Notes: generated from the sequence alone by a model not told the origin. Counted from the first letter of the stretch, positions 17,481 to 26,811 are shown. The stretch: DNA of 64,000 nucleotides from Flavobacteriales bacterium (GCA_020635675.1 JACJZJ010000002.1:1-64000); one strand, 5' to 3'. Numbers and translations: made by a program.

Positions 17481-20400
17481 TCACGACCGACGGCGGTACC
17501 ACCCATAGCCGGCCAAGAGCAGCAGCAAACCGCCCAGGAGCCAGGGCCAGACCGGCCGATGCCCCAGCGATCGGATCGGTGCGGGATCGCCCACGAGCAG
17601 AAGTCCCGCCCAGTAGTAGGGCTCCCGCAGATCACCGCTGGCATCCTCCAAATAGTGGAGCTTGGCCGCGCGTAGCGCCTCGTCCTTGGGCATTCCGTCA
17701 GCGAGTGCCGCGTAGAAATTGGTGATCACCTCTGACGAACTGCGTTCGTCGACGTTCCAGAGCGACATGACCAGGCTGGGACAGCCTGCATAGGCGAAAC
17801 CATAGGCGAGCGACCTGACCCCCTCGCCGTTGGATTCCTTGCCGATCCCCGTTTCGCAGGCCGTCAATACGGCCAGCTGCGCACGCAGGTCCAGATCGAA
17901 GATCTCATAGGCATGGAGGTAACCATCCCCGTCGGATCCCATGCCGTCACCATCCTTGTCGAAAACGAGATACGAATACAGCGGTGCGATCTCGTTCATC
18001 TCCGCATGGGTGCCCAGGTGCAGGATCCCGTACCTGCCCGACATGCTGCGAAAACGGCGCTCGCTGGCCTCTCCTCCGAGCATGACCTTCGCAGACAGCA
18101 GTCCACCCAGCACCTCTGCGGTGCGCACGGCGAAGGGTTGGCGGACCAAGTTGATGAAGCGTTGGTCGATGAGGAGGGGATCATGGACCCGGGACACATA
18201 GTCTTGCTTCATTCGATCCGAAAAGCCGGGCGCCACGGCAAGCGCGCCCTCCGCCCTATCGCCCTTGAGGCCGGCGAACTGGATGGCCGTCGTGGCGGAC
18301 AGGAGATAGGTGATCGCGTACCGGTCCAATAGCAGTTCCGGTCGGCCGCCATTCGTTCTCATGCGTCCCGTTGGCAGCATCTCCAGATCGATGAGATGCA
18401 GGTCCGCGTCGGGCACCACGAGCAGTCCTTTGGCCCGGGACCGATCGGCGACGGGTTGGAAGACCATCTGATAGAGCGCTGAATTCGCCGATCCTGCGGC
18501 ACGCGCATCGCGTGCGATGACCGCCTTGCGCGAGCGCCGCACCGCGTCGGCAAGATCCTTCCCATCGACCTGATGAAGCTCGGCATCCTTCTCTGTGACC
18601 AGGAGGATATACAGGTGATCGGGGGTGGCCGCGTAAACGAGCAAGTCCCGATCCGGGCCGAGAAGGGACTTCCGTACTTCAGCAAGCCCGATCTGCGGTT
18701 CACCGTACCGTAGCCGGTAGTATTTCGGATAGTCGCGTTCCAGCGTGCTCAAAAGGTTCTTGTACGCGCGTTCGGTCCGGTCCAGGTCCTGAGCCGTTCC
18801 AGGGTCATCCATGTCCACGTCAAGTGATCCGATGATCTCCTGCTCCCGGGCACGGATGCTATCCGGCACATCCGCGAACTTCAGGCTGGCGAACATGTTC
18901 AAACGCCCCTTCAGTAGAATGGACCGATCGGCCTCCGTGAGCCGAAGGAAACGATCCAGGTCGGAACCGAGACCGGTGCGCGCATGATCCTCGAAGGCGA
19001 GATCGATGGCGAGGTCGAACAGTCGCTTTTGAGAGCCTACGATATACAGGCGCGATGCGTCGTCCGTGATGGTATGCCGGTTGCGTGCGAGCGCGTCCAC
19101 CGCGAGATCGATCTCCTCGTTCCATCGTCCAGGCGGAGCGGTGGAACGATCTCTTTCGTGTTGGGCGCGCACATGCCAATAGATCGCATCCGGAAGCAGC
19201 TCCGGGCTCGGATCGTAGACCGGACCGGTCGTCGCGTGCAGGCGGTCCATGCGACCTTTCACCTTCTCCAGTGCGGAGGACGAATGGGCGATCGCCGCAT
19301 CCATGTTCCCGTCCTGGAAGGCCACTTCGGCCATGAACACGTCGATCTGGGCCACCTTGTAGTGAACAGGGCCATGGATGCGCACCATGATCTCGCGGGC
19401 CCGCACCAGATCGGCCATCGCATCGGCGTAGCGACCGGCCTGGAGATACATGGTCGACCGGTCACGCAGTGTGGAGGCCAGATCGGGATCGGTGGACGGA
19501 TCGGCCAGGCTGCGTCCGACCTCCATGCTCCGGGTGAACAGGGAATCGGCACGAACAAGGTCCCCCTGTTCCGCGGCGATCTTGGCCAACTTGTAACAGG
19601 TCCGCACATACTCTGCGCTATGCGTACCCAAGCGTGCAGTGCACGCATCCAGATATTCCTGTGCCAGGGACCGGGCCTTATCCAATGACCCACCGGCCAT
19701 CTCCAGGTCCGCCATGCGCTCCTTCACACCGATGAGTTGTGGGTCGTCCGCTTCGAGCACGCTCGCCCGGTCGTGCCAGGACATTTCCAGCAGCTCCCGG
19801 GCCCGGGCGTTATCGCCCAGTTCGAAGTAGATCGTGGCGATGTTCAAATAGGTCCTGGCCTTGCCCATGGTAGCCTCATCCCTCATGAACGGATCCGAGG
19901 TCCTCTTGATCACCAGGTCGCTGAAGTGCAGGCTTTCTTGGTATGCTGAACGCGCACGGACCAGATCCCCAGTGCCCTGCCACATGATACCGAGATTGCC
20001 AAAGGCCGATGCCTTCCGCGTCAGGATCTCCGGATCGTTCCCATCACTCAGCACGTCCAGTGCCCTTTCATAGTAATCCTCCGCATCGTTTATCCGTCCG
20101 AGATGCCAGTAGGCCGCACCGACTGCAGTATAGGACTCCGCCCATTGCTTGGCCGGAATACTGTCCGCCGTGGCATACAGGTCGAGCGCTGACCTTGCGA
20201 ATTGTGCGGAACGCAGATGGTCGCCGAGAATGCTGTAGTCGAACGCCAGATACTGTCTTGCCCGGCCGCGCTGCCCGATCGGGATCCTTGGATCACTGTC
20301 GGAGACCAGAACGCCAATGGAGTCCACTCGCGCACAATCCTTCATGCGACCTACATCATAGTAGGTCCAGCTGAGATCGAACAGCGCCTCAAGCTCCTGT

Positions 20401-20708
20401 TCAGCCTTGCCATGCTGTCGGACCAAGGAATAGATGTGCTCGGCGGCGGTGACGCCCGCGGCGGCATCCTTCAGTTTTCGATGTGCGCGACCGTACTTAT
20501 AGAGATATTGGAAGATGGAATCCTCCCATGTGGTGCCCGCAGCTTCCCCGATCTGCATGTCGATCTCGCGAATGGTACCGGCATAGTTCTCCGCTTCATA
20601 GAGCGCATTGATACGTGCATGCCGCTCGGCCAGCTTATCGACGGATTGCGCACGGGAGGCCATTGCCGCCACGAGTAGCAGCGCGAGAGTTCCTCCCCTG
20701 CACCTCAT
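17481..20708 (-). CDS. TPR-CHAT protease-like protein with C-terminal membrane anchor
   Basis: 1075 residues: signal peptide (ending ASRAQ), a long array of TPR helices up to about residue 470, a helical linker, then a CHAT domain (caspase-HetF-associated, clan CD peptidase fold). The catalytic pair is visible: His901 in HLGTHAEMNE and Cys951 in LTACETGIGK, followed by GVRSLAYGFAYAGCPSLVMSLW. A single hydrophobic helix at ~1053-1070 plus YRRRS forms a C-terminal anchor, so the TPR and CHAT parts probably face the periplasm. Its start overlaps the stop of the upstream anti-sigma-like gene (ATGA), and that gene is coupled in the same way to an ECF sigma gene. Peptidase activity is expected; the substrate is unknown. 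Confidence 0.9.
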   Translation of the reverse strand: MRCRGGTLALLLVAAMASRAQSVDKLAERHARINALYEAENYAGTIREIDMQIGEAAGTTWEDSIFQYLYKYGRAHRKLKDAAAGVTAAEHIYSLVRQHGKAEQELEALFDLSWTYYDVGRMKDCARVDSIGVLVSDSDPRIPIGQRGRARQYLAFDYSILGDHLRSAQFARSALDLYATADSIPAKQWAESYTAVGAAYWHLGRINDAEDYYERALDVLSDGNDPEILTRKASAFGNLGIMWQGTGDLVRARSAYQESLHFSDLVIKRTSDPFMRDEATMGKARTYLNIATIYFELGDNARARELLEMSWHDRASVLEADDPQLIGVKERMADLEMAGGSLDKARSLAQEYLDACTARLGTHSAEYVRTCYKLAKIAAEQGDLVRADSLFTRSMEVGRSLADPSTDPDLASTLRDRSTMYLQAGRYADAMADLVRAREIMVRIHGPVHYKVAQIDVFMAEVAFQDGNMDAAIAHSSSALEKVKGRMDRLHATTGPVYDPSPELLPDAIYWHVRAQHERDRSTAPPGRWNEEIDLAVDALARNRHTITDDASRLYIVGSQKRLFDLAIDLAFEDHARTGLGSDLDRFLRLTEADRSILLKGRLNMFASLKFADVPDSIRAREQEIIGSLDVDMDDPGTAQDLDRTERAYKNLLSTLERDYPKYYRLRYGEPQIGLAEVRKSLLGPDRDLLVYAATPDHLYILLVTEKDAELHQVDGKDLADAVRRSRKAVIARDARAAGSANSALYQMVFQPVADRSRAKGLLVVPDADLHLIDLEMLPTGRMRTNGGRPELLLDRYAITYLLSATTAIQFAGLKGDRAEGALAVAPGFSDRMKQDYVSRVHDPLLIDQRFINLVRQPFAVRTAEVLGGLLSAKVMLGGEASERRFRSMSGRYGILHLGTHAEMNEIAPLYSYLVFDKDGDGMGSDGDGYLHAYEIFDLDLRAQLAVLTACETGIGKESNGEGVRSLAYGFAYAGCPSLVMSLWNVDERSSSEVITNFYAALADGMPKDEALRAAKLHYLEDASGDLREPYYWAGLLLVGDPAPIRSLGHRPVWPWLLGGLLLLLAGYGWYRRRS

Positions 20709-21427
20709 TGCTTCGCCTCGATGAGCATGGCCTTCACGCGAGGGCCGTATTCAGGGTCGTCCTCCAGCCGCAGGGCCTGAGCACCCTGCAGGTCTCCAGT
20801 GCCTACCCGTGCCAGGAAAAGGTACCACCTCGCCCTTTTCCGGAACGCGGACCCCTGGTCCGCTGCGACCTTCTGCAGCCTTGGGATGGCTGCGTCCAGA
20901 TGCCCACTGGCCATTTCAGCATTGGCAATGAAGTACAGCAGGGTGTCGTTGTCCGGATCTTTCTTCAACAACACATCCCACTTCGTGCCTGCCTCGGAAT
21001 AGTTCCCGAGCTTGAAATCAACCATTGCATCCTGGAAGGCGTAGTCGCTCGTCGCGCTCATGGGCGAGGGCAAACCGGGATCGGGCATGAATTCCTCCGC
21101 GAACAGCCTTTCATGGACCGGAGGGCGCGTGGTCCACCACACCGCCACGGCCACCAGTGCAGCCACGGAAGCCGCGATGGCCCACCAGGACCAGCCCGGG
21201 CCGGACGCCCGTTCGGAGCCGTGTCCCTGACGGATCTCGCGCATGACACGGTCGAAACCGCCCAGTTCCACGGCGAGCATGCTTTCGTGCTGGGCGCTCA
21301 CTTCATCGCGCAACCCGACATCCGCCGCCATTTCATCCTCGAACCGGCGGCGTTCGTCCGCCGTCATGCGATCGAGCAGGAAGGCCTCGATGCGCTCGAA
21401 ACGCTGCTTGTCCTTTGCGTCCGTCAT
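20705..21427 (-). CDS. Membrane anti-sigma-factor-like protein with periplasmic TPR
   Basis: 240 residues: a cytoplasmic N-terminal ~78 residues with the pattern common in Bacteroidota anti-sigma or regulator proteins (IEAFLLDRMTADERRRFEDE), one membrane helix at 79-98 (WAIAASVAALVAVAVWW), and a periplasmic part with TPR repeats (DAMVDFKLGNYSEAGTKW, LLYFIANAEMASGHLDAAI). No zinc-binding His/Cys motif (HxxxCxxC) is present, so it is not a classical ZAS anti-sigma factor. The ATGA overlap with both neighbours and the inside-outside layout make sigma-factor sequestration with periplasmic signal input the best guess. Confidence 0.8.
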   Translation of the reverse strand: MTDAKDKQRFERIEAFLLDRMTADERRRFEDEMAADVGLRDEVSAQHESMLAVELGGFDRVMREIRQGHGSERASGPGWSWWAIAASVAALVAVAVWWTTRPPVHERLFAEEFMPDPGLPSPMSATSDYAFQDAMVDFKLGNYSEAGTKWDVLLKKDPDNDTLLYFIANAEMASGHLDAAIPRLQKVAADQGSAFRKRARWYLFLARVGTGDLQGAQALRLEDDPEYGPRVKAMLIEAKQ

Positions 21428-22023
21428 GATCTGCGTTCCTCGTGCGAAGTGCCCTCGACGGCGGCTTCCTTCATTCCGCGCAGCTTCATCATGCAGCGGT
21501 ACTTGATGGTGCGTATGCTGCCCACATCAACGCCCAGCCCCTCGGCGATGATGGTGAGGTCCTTCCGCTCGAAGTAGAACTGGTCCAACACCGTCCGGCA
21601 TCGTTCGTCCAGACGGCCGTACATGGACCGAAGTCCGGCGATACGGTCCTCGACCGTCCGATCCATGTTCACTTCCGCGGGCATTTGAACAAGGTCATCG
21701 CTTTCCATGGCCACGCGCATATTCCGGTGATCGGTGGAGCGCAATACGTCCAGCCATTTGTTCTTCGCCACGCGGAAGAGGTAGGCGCCGAGATCCTCGG
21801 GGCCATCGACCCGCACACGACCTTCCCGCGCGTTCAGCCAAAGGACGGTCATCGCCTCCTGGAAGACATCCTGTGCATCCCGCACGGTGCCGCTGTTGCG
21901 AACGACATAGCCGCTCACGGCCGGAAAGTGACGATCGTAGAGGGCCTGCAGCACGGAGCGGTCGCTCCGGCACAGACCCGCCAACGATCCGTTCTCTACA
22001 GAGGTCTGGGCGTTCCGTTCCAC
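21424..22023 (-). CDS. ECF-type RNA polymerase sigma-70 factor
   Basis: 199 residues with sigma region 2 (DAQDVFQEAMTVLWLN and FRVAKNKWLDVLRS) and region 4 helix-turn-helix (LTIIAEGLGVDVGSIRTIKYRCMMKLR); there is no region 1.1 or 3, so it is a group IV factor. It should direct RNA polymerase to a small regulon. The start codon is GTG. It leads the sigma / anti-sigma-like / CHAT operon and points away from the giant secreted protein gene at 22210, which is a natural candidate target. Length is typical of ECF factors. Confidence 0.92.
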   Translation of the reverse strand: MERNAQTSVENGSLAGLCRSDRSVLQALYDRHFPAVSGYVVRNSGTVRDAQDVFQEAMTVLWLNAREGRVRVDGPEDLGAYLFRVAKNKWLDVLRSTDHRNMRVAMESDDLVQMPAEVNMDRTVEDRIAGLRSMYGRLDERCRTVLDQFYFERKDLTIIAEGLGVDVGSIRTIKYRCMMKLRGMKEAAVEGTSHEERRS

Positions 22024-22113
22024 GATGTGAGCTGGGACGGATACGATAATACGAAGAACCGGTGCGTCGGGTCCAGTCCATTTGCGTGCGGGGCATCATG
22101 TTCCCATCGGGAT

Positions 22114-22166
22114 CACCGGTGAATGTGAACAGGAGAATTCCGGCGGCGGATCGTTCACATCCGGTG
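22114..22166. promoter_or_regulatory. long interrupted inverted repeat in the divergent intergenic region
   Basis: Left arm CACCGG-TGA-ATGTGAAC (22114-22130) and right arm GTTCACAT-CCGGTG (22153-22166): an 8-bp perfect inner repeat plus a 6-bp outer repeat, with a 3-base bulge on the left and a 22-base centre. It lies in the 186-base gap between the ECF sigma gene and the gene at 22210. The right arm overlaps the -33 position of a candidate promoter (TCGATTTG at 22174-22181) for the latter. It could be an operator or a transcribed hairpin. Confidence 0.45.
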
Positions 22167-22209
22167 GCGCCCCTCGATTTGAAGGAAAGAAGGACCCAAA
22201 CCCAACCTC

Positions 22210-25200
22210 ATGAGACAAGATCCCATACCAAGGAACCGCTTCGTCCTGGCCCTGGGCCTGGCGCTTCCGTTGTGCCTCTCCGCACAAACGGAGATCGAGC
22301 CGAACAACAACACCGTGCAGGCCACGCCCGTGGCCTACAACACGGCCATGGCCGGCAACACCGGCGCATGCACCACCACGGACAACACCGTGGACTACTT
22401 CCTCCTGACGCCGTCCGATCACGGCGTGATGCGCATCCAAACGGCCATGAGCAACAGTGGCGGGACAGACCTGACCGTTACGATGAACCTGCGGAACAGC
22501 TCCGGGACGCTCCTGGAAACATACAACGTTACCGCAGGTGGGAACAATTCCGTCGTGAACGAGACCTTCACGCATCTGTGTTCGGGTGTCGGCAACTACT
22601 TCATCTCGATCAATAATCCCAGCGGAGCGGTCTGTACGGATTATTCATTCACCTACGATGTGCTCCCACCTGTGTTCGGGAGCGATCAGGAACCGAACAA
22701 CTCCTCGGTACAGGCGGCCGACACCCTGGCCGCGGGCGTCGATCGAGATGGCCGGATGGATTTCCTGTATGGCGATGCCGTGGACTACCACAGGATCCTG
22801 GCACCGAACGACGGAGTATTGACCGTGACGGTGGATGCCGAACACGCCGGGGCAACAGCCGGCACCATGACGCTGCGGCTCCGCAACAATTCCAGCACAC
22901 AACTGGAATCGTGGACGGTGAACGTGGGCGCCAATGGCGTTCCCGCGAACAACACCTTCACACACCGATGCACCGGCACCGAGCTGGTGTATTTCCTCAG
23001 CTTCGAGGGTCCATCGGATTGCGGGATCAGCTATCGCTTCAACTACACCGTCCAGCAGCCCTTCTACGGGGACGATGCGGAACCAAACAACAATTCCGTC
23101 CAGGCCATCATGGCGAGCGCGGGCAGCGACTACGACGGTCGACTGAACTTCGATTACGACAACACATTGGACTGGTATCGCTTGCAGGCCCCGAACGATG
23201 GCGTGCTGACCCTGACCGTCTGGGCCGAGCACGCCGATGGCGCGCCGGGAAGCGTTGATGTCCGGCTCCGAAACAATTCCACGACACAGCTCGAACTGTG
23301 GACGGTGACCGTGGGCGCGAACGGTGTTCCCGCACAGAACAACTTCATCCATCGGTGCACGGGTACGGAGAACATTTACTATCTGGACCTCTCCAACGCG
23401 GATGTATGCGGTGTATCCTATCGCTTCAACTATTCGGTGGCGGCGCCGGTCTTCGGGGATGATGCCGAGCCGAACGAGAACACCGTGCAGGCGACCATTG
23501 CCAATGCCGGTACGGACTACGTCGGCCGGCTGGACTTCGACTACGACAATACCACCGACTACTACCGATTGCAAGCCCCGGACGACGGGGTGATCACCGT
23601 GAACATCCAGGCCGAACATTCAGGGCCGGGTACTGGCACGATCACGGCCCGCCTGCTCAACTCGGCGGTCACACAGCTCGAGACATGGACGGTGAACATC
23701 GGTCCCGACGGCACCGCGCAATCAAACACGTTCTCGCACAATTGCATCGGCACCGAACAGGTCTACTACCTGCGCCTGGAATCACCGAGCGTGTGTGGAA
23801 CATCCTACAGCTTGAACTATTCGGTCGCGTCCCCCTTCTTCGGCGATGATCTCGAACCCAACAATTCATCGGTCCAGGCATCACTGATCGACCTTGACGC
23901 GGGATCCGTGCCCGGTCGGGTGAACTTCGAGTATGACGACAATACGGACTGGTTCAAAGTGAACCATCCTGGCGGTATCCTTACCGTGGACATCGACGCC
24001 GAGAATGCCGGACCTGCGGGGACCATGACCGTTCGGATCAGGAATTCGGCGAGCACTGTGCAAGCGACGAATTCAACAGCGGCCGTCGGCGGCAATGGCA
24101 TGCCTGCATCAAGCACCACGGCCACCACAGGGTCCGTGGCAGCGGGCACCTACTACATCGAGGTACAGAGCACCACTGTATGCGGCGTGAGCTACTCACT
24201 GAACTGCTATGACGATGACAATGACGGCACATGCAACGCCTTCGATCTCTGTTCTGGTGGTCCTGAACCGGGCACACCCTGCGACGATGGGGATGCCACC
24301 ACCGAGAACGACGCAATAGACATGAACTGCGTGTGCATTGGCACTTCGATCTTCGATTGCCCGAACCTGATGGCCGACATCGGGGACGCCTGTGACGATG
24401 GCGACGCGGGTACCTACGGCGATGTGGTCGATGCCAACTGCGCGTGCATCGGTACGCCCTATGACTGCCCAGCACTGATGGCCAACATCGGTGACGCGTG
24501 CGACGACATGGACCCGAACACCACGGGAGATGCGATCGATGCGAACTGCGTGTGCACAGGCAGCTCGGTGTTCGACTGCCCGAACCTGATGCTGAACATC
24601 GGCGATGCCTGTGACGATGGTGACGCGGCAACACACGATGATGTGGTGGATGCGAACTGCGTCTGCGCGGGCACGCCTTACGACTGCCCGAACCTGATGG
24701 CCGACATCGGCGACGCCTGCGACGACATGGACCCGAACACCACTGGAGATGCGATCGATGCGAACTGCGTGTGCACAGGCAGCTCGGTGTTCGACTGCCC
24801 GAACCTGATGCTGAACATCGGGGACGCCTGTGACGATGGTGACGCGGCAACACACGATGATGTGGTGGATGCGAACTGCGTCTGCGCGGGCACGCCTTAC
24901 GACTGCCCGAACCTGATGGCCGACATCGGCGACGCCTGCGACGACATGGACCCGAACACCACTGGAGATGCGATCGATGCGAACTGCGTGTGCACAGGCA
25001 GCTCGGTGTTCGACTGCCCGAACCTGATGCCGAACATCGGGGACGCCTGTGACGATGGTGACGCGGGAACACACGATGATGTGGTGGATGCGAACTGCGT
25101 CTGCGCGGGCACGCCTTACGACTGCCCGAACCTGATGGCCGACATCGGCGACGCCTGCGACGACATGGACCCGAACACCACTGGAGATGCGATCGATGCG

Positions 25201-26724
25201 AACTGCGTGTGCACAGGCAGCTCGGTGTTCGACTGCCCGAACCTGATGCTGAACATCGGCGATGCCTGTGACGATAGTGACGCGGGAACACACGATGATG
25301 TGGTGGATGCGAACTGCGTCTGCGCGGGCACGCCTTACGACTGCCCGAACCTGATGGCCGACATCGGCGACGCCTGCGACGACGGCGACCCCAACACCAG
25401 CAACGATGTCGTCGGTTCCAACTGTGTGTGCGCCGGCACACCGGTGGGATCATGTCCCGGGTTCCTCGTGGAACTCCTCATCCAACTCGATGCGAACGGT
25501 GGGGATGGGATCACCTGGGAGTTCCGTGATGCGGTGGATAATGTCCTGGACAGTGGCGGACCATACGTCGGGCAAGCCAACGTTCTCATTTCCGAGAACG
25601 TCTGTCTGGAAGATCAGCAAGGAGATCACTTCACGCTGCGTCTGTTCGACAGCTTTGGCGACGGACTGACCGGTGGGTATTGGGAGATACGCAACGACCA
25701 AGGCGATGTGATCCTCCACGACAATGGCGACTTCGGTGATCAAAGCCCTTCAGCGGCACCATTCTCCCTCTCCTATATCGAGGGGCATGGATTCGACCTG
25801 CCCCTTGGACCCGCGGGGATCATGTCGAGCAGTTGTCAGGTATATAACTATTCCGGGTTCGGCAAGGTCTACGCCGACCTGATCGGAGGAGCAGCGCTCT
25901 ACCAATTCGAGTTCTGTGATCCCAACGCCGGCTGGCGCCGACGGATCGCCGTGCCGCGAAACTGGGTGAAGATCTCCGAGATGCAGACCTATCCCTTGGT
26001 ACCCGGAACGACTTACTTCGTGCATGTCCGCGTGGACCAGGGTGCCTCCGGTTTCTCGGATGACAATTTCGGTCCGGGTTGTGAAATGGCCGTGGATCCC
26101 TCCGCCGCCAATCCTTGCACCCAGTTGATCGATGACCCGGACCTGCCGACCTTCAGCTGTGGGGCCACCAAGTCCTTCGGCGGAGGAGACAAGATCTGGA
26201 CCCGGCCGATCGCCGGAGCCACGCAGTACCGGTTCCGTTTCGAGAACGCAGGCGAGGGGTATGTTCGCTACCTCGTGAAACCCACCTACGTCCTTGTCCT
26301 GAACTGGACCACATATCCCCTGGAGGATGGCGTGACCTACGACGTGAGCGTCGAGTCCTTCATGGGGGGTCAATGGTCCGGCTTCTGTGGCAATGTGTGT
26401 GCACTCACCATCCAGAACACCAACGCGGCTCTGACGCGCGAGCTGAGCACCGAAGAAGGCCAGCGTGTTGATCTGGAGATCTGGCCGAACCCCACCGATG
26501 GCCGGGGCTTCGAGGTCCTCGCGACCGGAGGAGCGAACGTGATCACGGAGCGGACGATGACCATCTCCGACATGACCGGCCGCGTCGTTCTCACGCGGCG
26601 TTTCGCGCAGGCTGGCGACTTGCGTACCACCGTCAGTCTGCCAGATGGTCTTCCCGCTGGCAGTTATCTGGTCTCGATCACATCCGATCAGCATGTGGCG
26701 CATCGCACCTTGATCGTACGCTGA
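22210..26724 (+). CDS. Giant secreted repeat protein: PPC-like domains, CDDGD modules, T9SS sorting domain
   Basis: 1504 residues. After a signal peptide (ending CLSAQ) come five ~130-residue beta domains of bacterial pre-peptidase C-terminal (PPC) type, each opening EPNN-x-VQA and containing a D(W/Y)(Y/F/H) strand and a Cys pair near the end. Then follow eleven Cys/Asp-rich modules of 34-37 residues (type GDACDDMDPNTTGDAIDANC), a beta-sandwich (LFDSFGDGLTGGYWEIRND), FN3-like segments, and a T9SS type A domain (LEIWPNPTDGRGFEV to VAHRTLIVR). There is no catalytic domain. A surface-exposed adhesin or matrix protein is most likely. Modules three to ten are encoded by nearly identical 219-bp DNA repeats, so copy number may vary. 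Confidence 0.88.
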   Translation: MRQDPIPRNRFVLALGLALPLCLSAQTEIEPNNNTVQATPVAYNTAMAGNTGACTTTDNTVDYFLLTPSDHGVMRIQTAMSNSGGTDLTVTMNLRNSSGTLLETYNVTAGGNNSVVNETFTHLCSGVGNYFISINNPSGAVCTDYSFTYDVLPPVFGSDQEPNNSSVQAADTLAAGVDRDGRMDFLYGDAVDYHRILAPNDGVLTVTVDAEHAGATAGTMTLRLRNNSSTQLESWTVNVGANGVPANNTFTHRCTGTELVYFLSFEGPSDCGISYRFNYTVQQPFYGDDAEPNNNSVQAIMASAGSDYDGRLNFDYDNTLDWYRLQAPNDGVLTLTVWAEHADGAPGSVDVRLRNNSTTQLELWTVTVGANGVPAQNNFIHRCTGTENIYYLDLSNADVCGVSYRFNYSVAAPVFGDDAEPNENTVQATIANAGTDYVGRLDFDYDNTTDYYRLQAPDDGVITVNIQAEHSGPGTGTITARLLNSAVTQLETWTVNIGPDGTAQSNTFSHNCIGTEQVYYLRLESPSVCGTSYSLNYSVASPFFGDDLEPNNSSVQASLIDLDAGSVPGRVNFEYDDNTDWFKVNHPGGILTVDIDAENAGPAGTMTVRIRNSASTVQATNSTAAVGGNGMPASSTTATTGSVAAGTYYIEVQSTTVCGVSYSLNCYDDDNDGTCNAFDLCSGGPEPGTPCDDGDATTENDAIDMNCVCIGTSIFDCPNLMADIGDACDDGDAGTYGDVVDANCACIGTPYDCPALMANIGDACDDMDPNTTGDAIDANCVCTGSSVFDCPNLMLNIGDACDDGDAATHDDVVDANCVCAGTPYDCPNLMADIGDACDDMDPNTTGDAIDANCVCTGSSVFDCPNLMLNIGDACDDGDAATHDDVVDANCVCAGTPYDCPNLMADIGDACDDMDPNTTGDAIDANCVCTGSSVFDCPNLMPNIGDACDDGDAGTHDDVVDANCVCAGTPYDCPNLMADIGDACDDMDPNTTGDAIDANCVCTGSSVFDCPNLMLNIGDACDDSDAGTHDDVVDANCVCAGTPYDCPNLMADIGDACDDGDPNTSNDVVGSNCVCAGTPVGSCPGFLVELLIQLDANGGDGITWEFRDAVDNVLDSGGPYVGQANVLISENVCLEDQQGDHFTLRLFDSFGDGLTGGYWEIRNDQGDVILHDNGDFGDQSPSAAPFSLSYIEGHGFDLPLGPAGIMSSSCQVYNYSGFGKVYADLIGGAALYQFEFCDPNAGWRRRIAVPRNWVKISEMQTYPLVPGTTYFVHVRVDQGASGFSDDNFGPGCEMAVDPSAANPCTQLIDDPDLPTFSCGATKSFGGGDKIWTRPIAGATQYRFRFENAGEGYVRYLVKPTYVLVLNWTTYPLEDGVTYDVSVESFMGGQWSGFCGNVCALTIQNTNAALTRELSTEEGQRVDLEIWPNPTDGRGFEVLATGGANVITERTMTISDMTGRVVLTRRFAQAGDLRTTVSLPDGLPAGSYLVSITSDQHVAHRTLIVR
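24460..25335 (+). repeat. four tandem 219-bp coding repeats
   Basis: Each unit is 73 codons and encodes two Cys/Asp-rich modules (Y-type with CDDMDPNTTGDAID and F-type with CDDGDAATHDDVVD). Unit starts are at 24460, 24679, 24898 and 25117. The second and third units differ at only two bases that I can find. The repeat keeps the reading frame and so changes only the length of the stalk-like region. Confidence 0.93.
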
Positions 26725-26740
26725 CCAAGTTCGACCGACG

Positions 26741-26775
26741 GATCGAGCGGCCCTCCGTATGAGGGCCGCTCGATC
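26741..26775 (+). terminator. strong terminator hairpin
   Basis: A perfect 15-bp stem (GATCGAGCGGCCCTC / GAGGGCCGCTCGATC) with loop CGTAT begins 16 bases after the stop of the giant protein gene. The tail is TGTATAC rather than a T-run. It isolates this gene from the PrsW-like gene downstream. Confidence 0.85.
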
Positions 26776-26811
26776 TGTATACGCCCAGGAGCACGGTCGG
26801 AAGGCGGACAC

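Noticed and set aside
17481..20708. Type III-E CRISPR TPR-CHAT (Csx29-like)
   Set aside because: No gRAMP effector, Csx30-like gene or array is near, and this protein has a signal peptide and a membrane anchor.
24460..25335. CRISPR array
   Set aside because: Periodicity is 219 bp, units are wholly coding and in frame, and there are no unique spacers.
24038..25453. Long minus-strand frames (471 and 365 codons) across the CDDGD array
   Set aside because: They are antisense shadows of the 219-bp repeats; the products are low-complexity Arg/His/Ser or Val/His repeats without start context, while the plus strand encodes a coherent protein.
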